Of a stretch of 40,472 nt of DNA, positions 30,561-39,427 are shown one piece after another. The notes beneath the pieces were generated by a model. The model made no database searches, was not told where the DNA came from, and worked only from the letters and a program-made list of their open reading frames with translations. Positions within the stretch are counted from its first letter, which is position 1; every line of letters begins with the position of its first letter. The position numbers were made by a program, and so were the translations under genes. The stretch comes from a virus: positions 1-40,472 of IMG/VR virus record IMGVR_UViG_3300029309_000093; one strand, 5' to 3'.

Positions 30561-30591
30561 AATAAAAAAGCACCCTGGATTTGGGTGCTTT
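30561..30591 (-). terminator. Rho-independent terminator after the small capsid-region gene
   Basis: On the minus strand AAAGCACCC, a 7-base loop (AAATCCA) and GGGTGCTTT form a perfect 9-bp stem followed by TTTATTTT. The plus strand lacks a T-run after the stem, so the terminator works only for the minus-strand genes. Confidence 0.85.
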
Positions 30592-30616
30592 CTCGCTGTC
30601 GATAGTAAAGGAAGGA

Positions 30617-30901
30617 TTATATTGTTCCAATTGCAATACTAGTAAATACTAGTCCGCCATCTTTCGATACTGGTACTGCTGCGTTTGTCCAAGAAGTTTC
30701 TGCTGCTTTTACAAGCGCTGCATTTACATTCTCAGCAAAACCTGAAGTCAGTCCAGTTCCAGTTACCGTTAATTTGTGTGTACCATTAGCCAGAAAAATA
30801 TCTCCTGCAGTAGAGCTTGCTGTCTCTACATAAAGAACTTGATCTGTGTTAACGTGTACATTACCGTCACTTGCTGTATCTAAAGTTATATATTTTGCCA
30901 T
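30617..30901 (-). CDS. small beta-rich virion protein, possible capsid decoration (94 aa)
   Basis: A 94-residue protein rich in Thr, Ala, Gly and Val with short beta-strand patterns and no Cys. It forms its own transcription unit: a TAACTTTG box stands 29 bases upstream of its ATG and a strong terminator 25 bases after its stop. A short, separately transcribed strand-rich gene beside the capsid gene suits an abundant decoration or cement protein. That role is inferred; no family was recognised. Confidence 0.55.
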   Translation of the reverse strand: MAKYITLDTASDGNVHVNTDQVLYVETASSTAGDIFLANGTHKLTVTGTGLTSGFAENVNAALVKAAETSWTNAAVPVSKDGGLVFTSIAIGTI

Positions 30902-30930
30902 GTTAAAAATTTTATGGGTTAAACAAAAAG

Positions 30931-30938
30931 CAAAGTTA
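30931..30938 (-). promoter_or_regulatory. putative -7 box (TAACTTTG)
   Basis: Minus-strand TAACTTTG overlaps the stop codon of the preceding gene and lies 29 bases before the ATG of the small virion protein. It is identical to the box before the scaffold-like gene (34468-34475). No clear -33 element. Confidence 0.45.
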
Positions 30939-31739
30939 CGAATTTTTTGCTAACGCTTTTAGATGCTTATAAGACTCTAAACCCTCGTCACTTTGAAAAT
31001 AAGATGATATAATAAACAATGGGTCTTCACCGTAGGGTATATTACACATTTTCTTTTTATTTGAAGGTGTGTTAAACCATACCTCACGTTTTTGATTTCT
31101 CATTTGTATCAAACCTTTATCTAAAATATTTTGAATCATAGCTGTAAATTTAAGAGTAGGGTCTTTTAAAAGTTTCATAAAACCTGCTGGGTCTTGTTTT
31201 GCAAATATTAAGATATCTCTTCTAAGCTCTGAGGTAGTAACTTTTGATACATCCTTTTGAAACAGAACTCTTGAAACATTTTCTACCTGCTCAACCGTAA
31301 GTTGTCTTGCTTCTATTAAAGCATCAACTTCTAAGTTTAAGTCTTCAACTATTTCAGCAGCCTCTTTTGCTTTATTTATTTCAACAAAAGTTTTTCCGTT
31401 GCCTGGATGAAGCGATAGAAACTTCTGTAATATTTGATTGTTTTTTGGAACGAACAAAAATCCGTCTTCAAAAACTATAGGCTCAACAATTGCATTATCA
31501 TCTTGCTCATCTTGAAAAGGTGAGTTTTGATTACGTGCATATCTTAATGGTCTATTCATACCAGTTTTTTCATCAAAGTGCAATAGAGGATATCTTGTAG
31601 TATGCCTTGATGCCAATATCAAAGATAATGGTGCAATTTCTCTGGTAAGTTTATAGCTTTTGTCTACAAATTTAGGAGTAGACTTTTTGGGTGTTTGAAT
31701 TACTGTGTCCACTTGTGGACTTTTCTTTTCTTTTTTCAT
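30936..31739 (-). CDS. hypothetical protein in the capsid region (267 aa)
   Basis: A 267-residue protein with a basic N-terminus (KKEKK, KKSTPK), a FEDGFLFVPKNNQILQKFLS segment (about 91-110), a long helical middle with many Glu/Ala/Leu, and a C-terminal part with RNQKREVWFNTPSNKKK. I do not recognise the family. It is located between the major capsid gene and the small possible decoration gene, after a terminator that would lower its transcription relative to the capsid gene. A head-associated role is suggested by context only. Confidence 0.55.
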   Translation of the reverse strand: MKKEKKSPQVDTVIQTPKKSTPKFVDKSYKLTREIAPLSLILASRHTTRYPLLHFDEKTGMNRPLRYARNQNSPFQDEQDDNAIVEPIVFEDGFLFVPKNNQILQKFLSLHPGNGKTFVEINKAKEAAEIVEDLNLEVDALIEARQLTVEQVENVSRVLFQKDVSKVTTSELRRDILIFAKQDPAGFMKLLKDPTLKFTAMIQNILDKGLIQMRNQKREVWFNTPSNKKKMCNIPYGEDPLFIISSYFQSDEGLESYKHLKALAKNS

Positions 31740-31762
31740 TTGATTTAATTTAATTTAAATTT

Positions 31763-31791
31763 AAAAAAGGGGCACAATTATGTACCCCTTT
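31763..31791 (-). terminator. terminator/attenuator after the major capsid gene
   Basis: Minus-strand AAAGGGGTAC, loop ATAATT, GTGCCCCTTT form a 10-bp stem (one G-U pair) followed by TTTAAATTT, giving six Ts at the stem end. It lies 10 bases after the capsid stop and before the leader of the next gene. I see no new -7 box after it, so it probably attenuates rather than ends transcription. Confidence 0.8.
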
Positions 31792-31801
31792 GAATTAATT
31801 A

Positions 31802-33259
31802 TTAATCTTGGAATAAGAAGAAGTTGTTTGCACCTAAAGTACATACAGCTCTCTCACTCAAGAAGTTTACTTGCATGTTATCGATATCATTAGTCGCAGC
31901 ACCACCAGCAGAACCAGTAATCCACGTCTTATATCTTCTGTCTTCTGTTTCAGAAGCTCTATATCTTACATGTAAGAAAGGTCTCTTAGCATTTTTACCA
32001 AGAATTTGGTCATAAACACTTGTAGAACCAGCTGGAACTAATAGTCCATTGATTTTACCTGAACCTGCACCTGATGGTAAACCACCTCTCATTGTAGGGT
32101 CGTTTAAGTATTTCCAATCAGTCTTATAGAAATCGTATCCTCTTCTAAATCCAGAGAATCCTAAGTTCAATGCCATTTCTTCGTCATTGTCAAATAGACC
32201 GTAAGAAGTACCACCCGCTCCGTAAGAGTTTTGAGCAGCTAACATATCGTCCATATCAAAAATGAATTGTCTGTTTGCGAAAATTACATTTTCTTCAATA
32301 GCTCCTTGTTTGTCTAGTCTACTAATGATAGAATCGAAATCTGCTAGGGTAGTTGGGTTACCACCATCCCAGATGTTTCCTCTATTTGCAACTGCAAAGA
32401 AGATACCGTCTGACCCAGCACCTGGGTTAGCAGCACCACCTGAGCTACCTAAGATAGCAGCAGCACCAGAGTTTTGCTCAGCTGGTACAGCTTCAATCAT
32501 AGCTGTTTCTAAATAGTCATCGAATCTTAATCTTGTTTCGTGCTCAGATTTTAAGTACCATAGGTATCCTGTCGCACCATCTTCTGTTGTAATTTCAATC
32601 CAACCGATTTGAGCCATATCAGAACCAGATACGTTGTAAGTATCTTTTATGATAATAGGCTTGTTATCAAAGATGAAGTCGTTAGATTCTAGTGAACCTA
32701 CCATACCTGCTGTTCCTTTTTTAAATTCTGAACCGTAAATGAATACTGTTACATCTGAGTTTGCTGCACCAGTACCTGCTGTTACTAAACCACCTGCTTC
32801 GTAAAAGTCAGCTGTGAACTGTCCTCTACCACCACCGGCATTGTTTACTGCACTTACTACTGCTTTGTTAGAACCTGAACCATCGTTTTGAACAATCATA
32901 ACTGTTTGTCCTACTCTGATTACTTGCTCCGCATTTGTAGGGTCTAAAGCATCATTTACTTGGAATACTACTTGGTCATCACCAGCGTTTCCACCAGATC
33001 CAACTTGAGTATATTTTGTGTGTAACCTACCTTGCTCAGCCCATTTAATAAGGTCTGAATTTGTAGGCATCTCCGCTCCCACCATTCTTAAAAATGATGA
33101 AATCGTTCTATTACCGTATCTTTCAAATTCTTTTTCATAAGTATCAGGTAGATACTGATTTAAGAAATCAAAATTTACAATATAGTTTTCTGAGGTTGGA
33201 GTTCTTTCCGAACTCGGAGTTAGAGCGAACGTTGGTGTCGCTTTTACTTGTCCTGCCAT
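31802..33259 (-). CDS. major capsid protein
   Basis: A 485-residue protein with the size and features of a HK97-fold capsid protein: an N-terminal arm (SENYIVNFDFLNQYLPDTYE), an EFERYGNRTISSFLRMVGAEMP helix region near residues 43-64, a Gly/Ser/Ala-rich middle, and late strands (RPFLHVRYRASE, KTWITGSAGG). The N-terminal part resembles crAss-like capsid proteins by eye. It follows portal and scaffold-like genes, the standard order, and has a terminator right after it. Gly-rich codon use is the least AT-rich of the window, in keeping with high expression. Name rests on length, composition and synteny. Confidence 0.75.
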   Translation of the reverse strand: MAGQVKATPTFALTPSSERTPTSENYIVNFDFLNQYLPDTYEKEFERYGNRTISSFLRMVGAEMPTNSDLIKWAEQGRLHTKYTQVGSGGNAGDDQVVFQVNDALDPTNAEQVIRVGQTVMIVQNDGSGSNKAVVSAVNNAGGGRGQFTADFYEAGGLVTAGTGAANSDVTVFIYGSEFKKGTAGMVGSLESNDFIFDNKPIIIKDTYNVSGSDMAQIGWIEITTEDGATGYLWYLKSEHETRLRFDDYLETAMIEAVPAEQNSGAAAILGSSGGAANPGAGSDGIFFAVANRGNIWDGGNPTTLADFDSIISRLDKQGAIEENVIFANRQFIFDMDDMLAAQNSYGAGGTSYGLFDNDEEMALNLGFSGFRRGYDFYKTDWKYLNDPTMRGGLPSGAGSGKINGLLVPAGSTSVYDQILGKNAKRPFLHVRYRASETEDRRYKTWITGSAGGAATNDIDNMQVNFLSERAVCTLGANNFFLFQD

Positions 33260-33281
33260 TTTATATTATTTTAAATTATTA

Positions 33282-34445
33282 TTACGTTTTTTTAATACTC
33301 TTAATTCTAAGTCCTCGGCTTGATGGCTGAGAAACAGATTTAACTTGAAAACCTGATTTAACAGAAACTTCTGGAGCGCTGCGTTCATCCATACTTACGT
33401 TTTTGGTTTTACGCATTACTTCATCTGTAGCCTGTGATTTGCCTTGTTCATAAAAAAACTGAGCAAATTTTTCAGGATTCATAGCTATTGCTAAAGAGCG
33501 GTGGTATCCTTCTGCATCTTTTAAATACCCATTAGCATCTAAAAATTTATTTACAAAATTCATAGGTGTTTCCTGAGCTTTTTTAAGATCAGAGGCACTA
33601 CCTGGATTATAAACGATATTTGATTCTCCTATTTTGAATTTAAAACCTTTAAACTCAGGACTGAATACTTCATCACTTTTTTTGCTAAACCATTGTCTTT
33701 TTTGGTTAGCTTCATCCTCTTGAGCTTTAGCACTCTCAATATATTGCCTATACTGAATTATTTCTTCGTTAACAACATTGGCAGAACTTTCTCTTGACTC
33801 AAGAGGCTGTTTGTATAACTCTTGCTGTTGTTTAAGAAACTTTTTAGCTTTAGCAATTTCTTTTTTCTTTGCTAGTTTTATTTTTTTAATCTCAACGGGC
33901 TCATGTATTTCTTCATCATACACAAAATCCTCCATTATTGACTCTATGTCTTCTGCATCTAAACCTTCTTCTGTTATAGAATAATATTCACGAAGCAAAG
34001 CATCTGGACTTAAATCAGTGTAATCTTTTTGCAATTTTGCAAAGTCACCAAAACCACGTCCAGTTTCTTTTTTATATTTAAGGTAAGCTGCAACGTCTTC
34101 TGGAAGAGGGTCTGCCTCTTCTCTGTTGCTGATTAATTCATCAATAGAATTAACTTCTTTACCATATCTTTTTCCAATATATGAAAGAACTTCATCTTCA
34201 GCCAACTCTTTATTTACAGGTGGCTGCTCTTCTACTGGAGGAGACTCTGTCTCTTCCTTTATTTCTTCTTTTTCTTCTTCTTGTACATTTTCAACTTCTT
34301 TAGTTTCTTCTTTTACTTCAACTTCTTGAGGCTGTGCATCCTCTTGAGTTGTATTTTGAGTTTCTTCGTGCTTATCAAGTAACTCTTGTTCTATTTGTTG
34401 AGACGACTTTTCTTCAGTCGTAACCTCTCTTACTTTTATATCCAT
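33282..34445 (-). CDS. scaffold-like acidic protein (387 aa)
   Basis: A 387-residue protein with a very acidic N-terminal third (Glu-rich runs between residues 1 and 95), a central helical part (KKKEIAKAKKFLKQQQELYK near 200) and a basic C-terminus (SSRGLRIKSIKKT). Highly charged helical proteins with a basic end encoded between portal and capsid genes are typically capsid scaffolds. No protease motif is visible, so scaffold removal would need another enzyme or exit without cleavage. Its own promoter-like box lies 22 bases upstream. Confidence 0.65.
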   Translation of the reverse strand: MDIKVREVTTEEKSSQQIEQELLDKHEETQNTTQEDAQPQEVEVKEETKEVENVQEEEKEEIKEETESPPVEEQPPVNKELAEDEVLSYIGKRYGKEVNSIDELISNREEADPLPEDVAAYLKYKKETGRGFGDFAKLQKDYTDLSPDALLREYYSITEEGLDAEDIESIMEDFVYDEEIHEPVEIKKIKLAKKKEIAKAKKFLKQQQELYKQPLESRESSANVVNEEIIQYRQYIESAKAQEDEANQKRQWFSKKSDEVFSPEFKGFKFKIGESNIVYNPGSASDLKKAQETPMNFVNKFLDANGYLKDAEGYHRSLAIAMNPEKFAQFFYEQGKSQATDEVMRKTKNVSMDERSAPEVSVKSGFQVKSVSQPSSRGLRIKSIKKT

Positions 34446-34467
34446 TTAATTTAATTTAATTTATTTG

Positions 34468-34475
34468 CAAAGTTA
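34468..34475 (-). promoter_or_regulatory. putative -7 box (TAACTTTG) for scaffold/capsid genes
   Basis: Minus-strand TAACTTTG lies in the 47-base gap between portal and scaffold-like genes, 22 bases before the ATG. The gap also holds the A/T-rich leader AAATTAAATTAAATTA. No -33 TTTG at standard spacing. Confidence 0.45.
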
Positions 34476-34492
34476 CGCAAAATTTAAACACA

Positions 34493-36928
34493 TTATCTTG
34501 GTTCAAACTCTGCTAAATCAAAACCATCTAATGTATCCTCGTTAGATTCAAAGTTCTGTGGAGGAAGATTATTCTTTCTTTGAGTAATCAATTTAGATTG
34601 TTCTGTGTTTTGTTGACTAATTCTATCACTCTTAGCTTTTTCTTTATCTGCTTCTCGTTGTGATAGTTGAGATTGCGTCATTCCTTGAATTTGCATATTA
34701 TACTGAAACTCTTGTTGCATTAACTGAGATTTGAGTTGAGCCTCTGCTTTTTGTTTTTCTATTTCAAAAGCTATATCTGCTTGTCTATATTGCATTTTAG
34801 CTTGAGTCTCCATTTCTATTTTTTTCATTGCTACCTGTGCAGCAAGTTCTTGAGACTTTAATTGCTGTTGTGATATCATAGCTTGCTTTTGCATTTCTTT
34901 TTGTTGGTCTTGCTCTTCTTTAGCTTTACGTTTCACTTTTAAAAGTTGGTTGGCTAACTTTAAATTTTTAATCTCTCTAATATCTATTGCGTCCTCTAAG
35001 TTAATATCACCTTTAGATAAAGCCATTTGAATATTTTGCTCAAGCATAGCTTTTTGTTCTTCATCTGGAGATAGTTCTATAAAAATACCAAAGTCATAAA
35101 TATAAAGATCAGATATTTCTCCTAGTATACTCACATTATATTTTCCAATCTTATTTATAAAATCTTCTTTAAAGTCTGAATATTCTAATATATCCGCTAC
35201 TCTATAAGTTAGCGCTTCTGCTAACGTACGATATATGTAAAGACTTCCGTCTAATATATGGCGAGTAGCGGTATTAGAACTTAATGCTGCTAATTTTTGT
35301 ACTCCTACTAAAGCGTCCGAATTTGCTATAGTACCGTCTCTCGCTTCATTTAAGCCTGTTACAGCACGAATCATGTCTAAGTAGTGGTTAAGGTTACCTA
35401 TAAGCATTTGTGCCTTAGAAGCTCCCGAATTGCTTGTAAGCTGTTGTATGGGTATTTTACCTTGATTAAAGTCGCCTTCTTGAGTATAACTTCTCCCTAT
35501 AACACTACCTGTCTGAAAGTATAGTCTCAGTGCGTCTTCAGGATTGTATGAAGATCCTGTTCCTAAATCCACTTCGTTTAAACCATCGGCGTCTATATAT
35601 ACACCATCGGGTACTGTTCTTGCTATGACTTGTTGGAGTTTCAAGTGTGTTACTTGAATTAAATCAGCATAAGGAATCATTCTTCTAACTAATGATTCAA
35701 TAACTCCTTTGTACATTCTAGGAGCAACGGCTACGTAATTAGGTATAGCGTGCTGAGATGAAGACTTAGGTCTTACCATATTTTTAGCTAGCTCCCATTT
35801 TAAAACAATATTAGTTCCCATTACCATAACACCATCATACCATACATCAATTGTTTTTTCTACTTTTTCAAAATTACCCTCTTCCATCATTTCTTCTGGA
35901 GGATTAAAACTGTCGTCCTTTTCAATCATTCTAATATTTCCATTATCATTTACTTTTTTCTTATAAACCATTTTTTTTGTGGTTTTATAATTAAAGTAAA
36001 GAAGCGTACAAGTATCTCTGTAAAAAATATCATTTTCATAAAACTGAGCAACATTGAAGTAATTATACCAGCTTTGAGAATATTTAGAAATTTGATCTAA
36101 ATCTTCTCTTGTAAGTGTTGGGTCTATTTTATTTAATTCTGTAATAGGGACTGTTTTGATTTCACCCCAGTAAAAACAATCTTTAAAGTGAGGATCTTCC
36201 GTATAACTATAAACCACGTTAGCTGGGTCTACATAAGATACATCTACACCTGAACCTGGTAAAAACTCATGTTTAGCTACCGCCATTCCAGTAACCATAA
36301 TATCATAATCTAATCTCTTCCTTATATCGTTGTAATGATTTTCTTCAAACATTGTATTGATAGCTTCTTCTTCAGCAATCTCAATAGCAGGTTTATAATT
36401 TAAATTCATGTACAAAGACAATTCTTCATCGCTTGCAGGTAGTTCATCAGGATTCATGATAAAAGGATCGAATCCTGTATTTTTCTGCACTACTTCTAAA
36501 ACATCTTTGGCTGCCATCTGGCCCTCAATCATATCTTGGTATTTACTCCTTTTAGATTGACTTAATGCATCTTGAGCGTATGCTTTTACTTTGAACAACC
36601 TGTCGGACATACCATTTACAACAATATCTACAAACTTAGGTATTATTGGGACTGGTGTCCAATCTAAATTTAAGTAAGACAAATCTCCGTCTACAGCTAA
36701 TTCATTTTTATATTTTGCAATTGATTGTTCGCCTCTTGCATAAAGACGTAACCTGTTAAAATCCCTCCACTGACTATAGTATCTACATCCGTTGGAATCT
36801 TTTCTAAACCATTCGTATTGAATAGCTTGTCCTATTTGTAATCCAAATTCAAAAGTTTCTTTTTCTGCATCAGAAACAAATTGACTTGGAAATCCAACAG
36901 ATGAAATATTTATTGTAACTTCTTTCAT
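34493..36928 (-). CDS. portal protein
   Basis: An 811-residue portal of the large, crAss-like size class. The N-terminal half has WTPVPIIPKFVDIVVNGMSD (about 91-110) and a long helical region; EHNYNDIRKRLDYDIMV-like sequence and GSGVDVSYVDPANVVYSY (about 226-245) match the stem/wing part of such portals. The C-terminus from about 690 is a long Gln-rich helix (QQQLKSQELAAQVAMKKIE), the likely barrel extending into the capsid. The ATG overlaps the TerL stop by 4 bases. The dodecameric ring would serve as DNA entry and tail attachment. Confidence 0.8.
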   Translation of the reverse strand: MKEVTINISSVGFPSQFVSDAEKETFEFGLQIGQAIQYEWFRKDSNGCRYYSQWRDFNRLRLYARGEQSIAKYKNELAVDGDLSYLNLDWTPVPIIPKFVDIVVNGMSDRLFKVKAYAQDALSQSKRSKYQDMIEGQMAAKDVLEVVQKNTGFDPFIMNPDELPASDEELSLYMNLNYKPAIEIAEEEAINTMFEENHYNDIRKRLDYDIMVTGMAVAKHEFLPGSGVDVSYVDPANVVYSYTEDPHFKDCFYWGEIKTVPITELNKIDPTLTREDLDQISKYSQSWYNYFNVAQFYENDIFYRDTCTLLYFNYKTTKKMVYKKKVNDNGNIRMIEKDDSFNPPEEMMEEGNFEKVEKTIDVWYDGVMVMGTNIVLKWELAKNMVRPKSSSQHAIPNYVAVAPRMYKGVIESLVRRMIPYADLIQVTHLKLQQVIARTVPDGVYIDADGLNEVDLGTGSSYNPEDALRLYFQTGSVIGRSYTQEGDFNQGKIPIQQLTSNSGASKAQMLIGNLNHYLDMIRAVTGLNEARDGTIANSDALVGVQKLAALSSNTATRHILDGSLYIYRTLAEALTYRVADILEYSDFKEDFINKIGKYNVSILGEISDLYIYDFGIFIELSPDEEQKAMLEQNIQMALSKGDINLEDAIDIREIKNLKLANQLLKVKRKAKEEQDQQKEMQKQAMISQQQLKSQELAAQVAMKKIEMETQAKMQYRQADIAFEIEKQKAEAQLKSQLMQQEFQYNMQIQGMTQSQLSQREADKEKAKSDRISQQNTEQSKLITQRKNNLPPQNFESNEDTLDGFDLAEFEPR

Positions 36929-39171
36929 CTAATTAATTCACTTATAGTTCCTCTATTATTATATGTTGCAAAGTTAAGACTTATTTTTGATTGTTTTTTC
37001 TGAGGCAAATAAACATTTTTTTGGTTAGCCATTATTGCCAGTCCAGAACTAATACTTGCATCAAATTTAGTCCTGCTGCTTATATCAAACCTAGCCCAAT
37101 CCTCTAATGTTCTTGTAAAATACATAGACCCCATTTCATCTATAGGTCTGTATGTGGAATCTAAGTCAATACCCACATATTTTTCTATATATGACTCAAT
37201 AGCCGCAGCATGAGACTGTTTGACATCTTCACTTGTATTAGGTATACCACCTAACTCTTTTTCAGTTTTAGATAATTTATTATAATGTTTATCTGGTCTA
37301 TTCATACAAAAACCTCTGTATCCTCTATTTTTGAAATGATACAATAATCTAGGTTTATTGTTTTCAACAAGAATTGGCATACCATAAAAAACACAAGCCA
37401 TTAGAACTTCTTCAAAAAATATTTCTGCTGTTTGTGGTCGAGCAACATATTCTAAAAAAAACTCATTGCTAGGAGCTTCTTCCATATTATATTTAGTCAA
37501 TCCATGAAGAGCTCCATTAGATCCTCCTCCTCCAACTGTACCAGAAATATCATAACTATCGCAACCAAATGCTCCAATATGTTCGTTTATGGGAAAATAG
37601 ACTCCATGTTTTTGTATTTTTTTATTTGTCAAACCTTTGTTGGGTGTCCAGGAAACTTTAAATCTACCTCGGGAATCAGGAGTCCACACAACCTCAGAGT
37701 CTTTAACACCATCTTTCCAGTAAAATCTTCCTCTTGTTATATGGTGTTCCATAATTAAAGAGTCATTGTAATCTATTTGCTGATATATTTTTGTAAGGTT
37801 GAAAAGAGAGCTTTTGCTTTCATCTCTAAATGCGTGTGATTCACTTCTTGGGAACTGTCTATAAAACTCATTTAAAGCATCAGCATCTTTTTTCAAAGAG
37901 TCAACTTCTGCTTTCCAATAATCAATAGCTCCTAAAGTAATCCATTCACCATCCACGCCTCTTACAGGTTTATCAGGTGTATAAAAAACAGGCATACCAT
38001 ACACATCTATAAAACCTTCCATATTCCATTCCATTGGAATAAACAAAGAATATAAACCTGATTTGGTTTGACCGTTTGCATTTCTGTTCATTATATTAGA
38101 ATCCTCGTAAAGTTTTTTGAAATTTTCACCACCTTTACTCAAAGCATTCGAGGTTGAACCCATCATACACTTACCTATAATTTTACTTCCTAGTCTCAAA
38201 CAAGTTTTAGTTACCCTCCAGTTGTTCTGTATGTTATTTGGTTTTATCCATTTACCCGATTCATCATGAACAAGCAGTAAAAGTTTTTCTCCATCATAAG
38301 AGTTGTCATCTGTATTTTTCCAGTCAATGGTAGTATCAAGACCCGTGAGCTCTTCATCTACTTCATCATACATATTCTTCTTTGTTATTTTAGCTGCTGG
38401 AACTCTAAAAGCAAGTTCTGTTTTAGGTTTATCCATACCATCTTGAATAGGTTTGAAAAAAAATGGAAGTCTGTTAGCTATGGGTACAACTTTATCTGTA
38501 AACATTTTTTTAGCATCAGAACCTGTTTTAGACAATATACCTACCCTGGAATCTTTAGCAAGTGTTCCTGTATTTACACATTCTGAAGAACCCATAAATG
38601 AAAACCCAGATCTTCTAATTTTTAAATAGTCTAAACCAAAACATCTTTTATCTGCTTTACAAGCTTCCCAGTATAAGAAAAATATTCTATTAGCCTCTCT
38701 GAAATCTGGATATCCAACATCTATACTAGTCCACTGTAAATACATATAATGAGAGCCTGTTATGTATGTTGGTTTACCGTTGTTATAAAACCAATAGCCT
38801 AACTCTCTTTTATCAAATTCTTGTTCTATGTAATCAATCCATTTGTTTTTGAAAGCTGGTGGCCTTTCGTTCCATTGAAATATAGAACTGATTCTGTTTA
38901 GCTCTTTTGGTATTTCAATTCTTTCCCAATATTGTAATTCTTTTTTTTCATTTCTAGAAAATACTTGCTTTGGTTTTTCTGGAAGCGCAATGGCTAATCC
39001 ATTTATATTAATTATATCACCAATCTTTCCCGATCTTGATATAACAACCATATCATATTTTTCATTATAACCATATATCCAAGTTTTTGCAGTGTTCTTT
39101 TTTTTCATAACACCTTTTGGAACATAGCTATCTATTAAATGATAAAGTTTATTTTGACCTTCTTTCTGCAA
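36925..39171 (-). CDS. terminase large subunit (TerL)
   Basis: A 748-residue packaging motor of the crAss-like type. Landmarks: YITGSHYMYLQW (136-147), a variant Walker A region KIRRSGFSFMGSS (184-196), Walker B LLLLVHDES with D303-E304, coupling motif CMMGSTSNA (335-343), and the RNase H-like nuclease domain starting at GAFGCDSYDISG (D538) with LVENNKPRLL (E603 region) later. The frame opens with a TTG at 39171 overlapping the upstream gene by 23 bases; the first ATG is at 39108, so the start is uncertain by 21 codons. ATPase plus nuclease drive genome packaging. Confidence 0.85.
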   Translation of the reverse strand: MQKEGQNKLYHLIDSYVPKGVMKKKNTAKTWIYGYNEKYDMVVISRSGKIGDIININGLAIALPEKPKQVFSRNEKKELQYWERIEIPKELNRISSIFQWNERPPAFKNKWIDYIEQEFDKRELGYWFYNNGKPTYITGSHYMYLQWTSIDVGYPDFREANRIFFLYWEACKADKRCFGLDYLKIRRSGFSFMGSSECVNTGTLAKDSRVGILSKTGSDAKKMFTDKVVPIANRLPFFFKPIQDGMDKPKTELAFRVPAAKITKKNMYDEVDEELTGLDTTIDWKNTDDNSYDGEKLLLLVHDESGKWIKPNNIQNNWRVTKTCLRLGSKIIGKCMMGSTSNALSKGGENFKKLYEDSNIMNRNANGQTKSGLYSLFIPMEWNMEGFIDVYGMPVFYTPDKPVRGVDGEWITLGAIDYWKAEVDSLKKDADALNEFYRQFPRSESHAFRDESKSSLFNLTKIYQQIDYNDSLIMEHHITRGRFYWKDGVKDSEVVWTPDSRGRFKVSWTPNKGLTNKKIQKHGVYFPINEHIGAFGCDSYDISGTVGGGGSNGALHGLTKYNMEEAPSNEFFLEYVARPQTAEIFFEEVLMACVFYGMPILVENNKPRLLYHFKNRGYRGFCMNRPDKHYNKLSKTEKELGGIPNTSEDVKQSHAAAIESYIEKYVGIDLDSTYRPIDEMGSMYFTRTLEDWARFDISSRTKFDASISSGLAIMANQKNVYLPQKKQSKISLNFATYNNRGTISELIR

Positions 39172-39427
39172 AACCTTGTTTTGTATTTGTTTGACTTACA
39201 CTATCACCAGAATTTATAACCTCTTCTTCGGAGTCTATTTTACTTAAAATTTCAAAAGCATCAAATATTGCTAGCTTTTTTGTAGCCGCTGCATTTTTCA
39301 GTCTATCTGCTGCCAATTCGTCATCAGGGTCTGGTTTAATAATATCTTCTTTGGCTACTTTTATTAACTGCTCCACAGCTCTTCTGCCTGCATGAATGAT
39401 TTCTTTTTTTAAATCTTCTGATTTCAT
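39149..39427 (-). CDS. putative small terminase subunit (92 aa)
   Basis: A 92-residue, mostly helical protein with a conserved-looking DDELAADRLKNAAATKKLAI segment (about residues 35-54) followed by F-D-A-F-E-I-L and an acidic then basic tail. Its gene overlaps the TerL start by 23 bases and the upstream GroES-like gene by 4. Position immediately before TerL and small helical character suggest the small terminase subunit, but no DNA-binding HTH is obvious, so this is a context call. Confidence 0.5.
   Translation of the reverse strand: MKSEDLKKEIIHAGRRAVEQLIKVAKEDIIKPDPDDELAADRLKNAAATKKLAIFDAFEILSKIDSEEEVINSGDSVSQTNTKQGFAERRSK

Noticed and set aside
36969-36976. Minus-strand TAACTTTG upstream of the portal gene
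   Set aside because: Falls inside the TerL coding region and the portal gene is already coupled by a 4-base overlap; not listed as a promoter.
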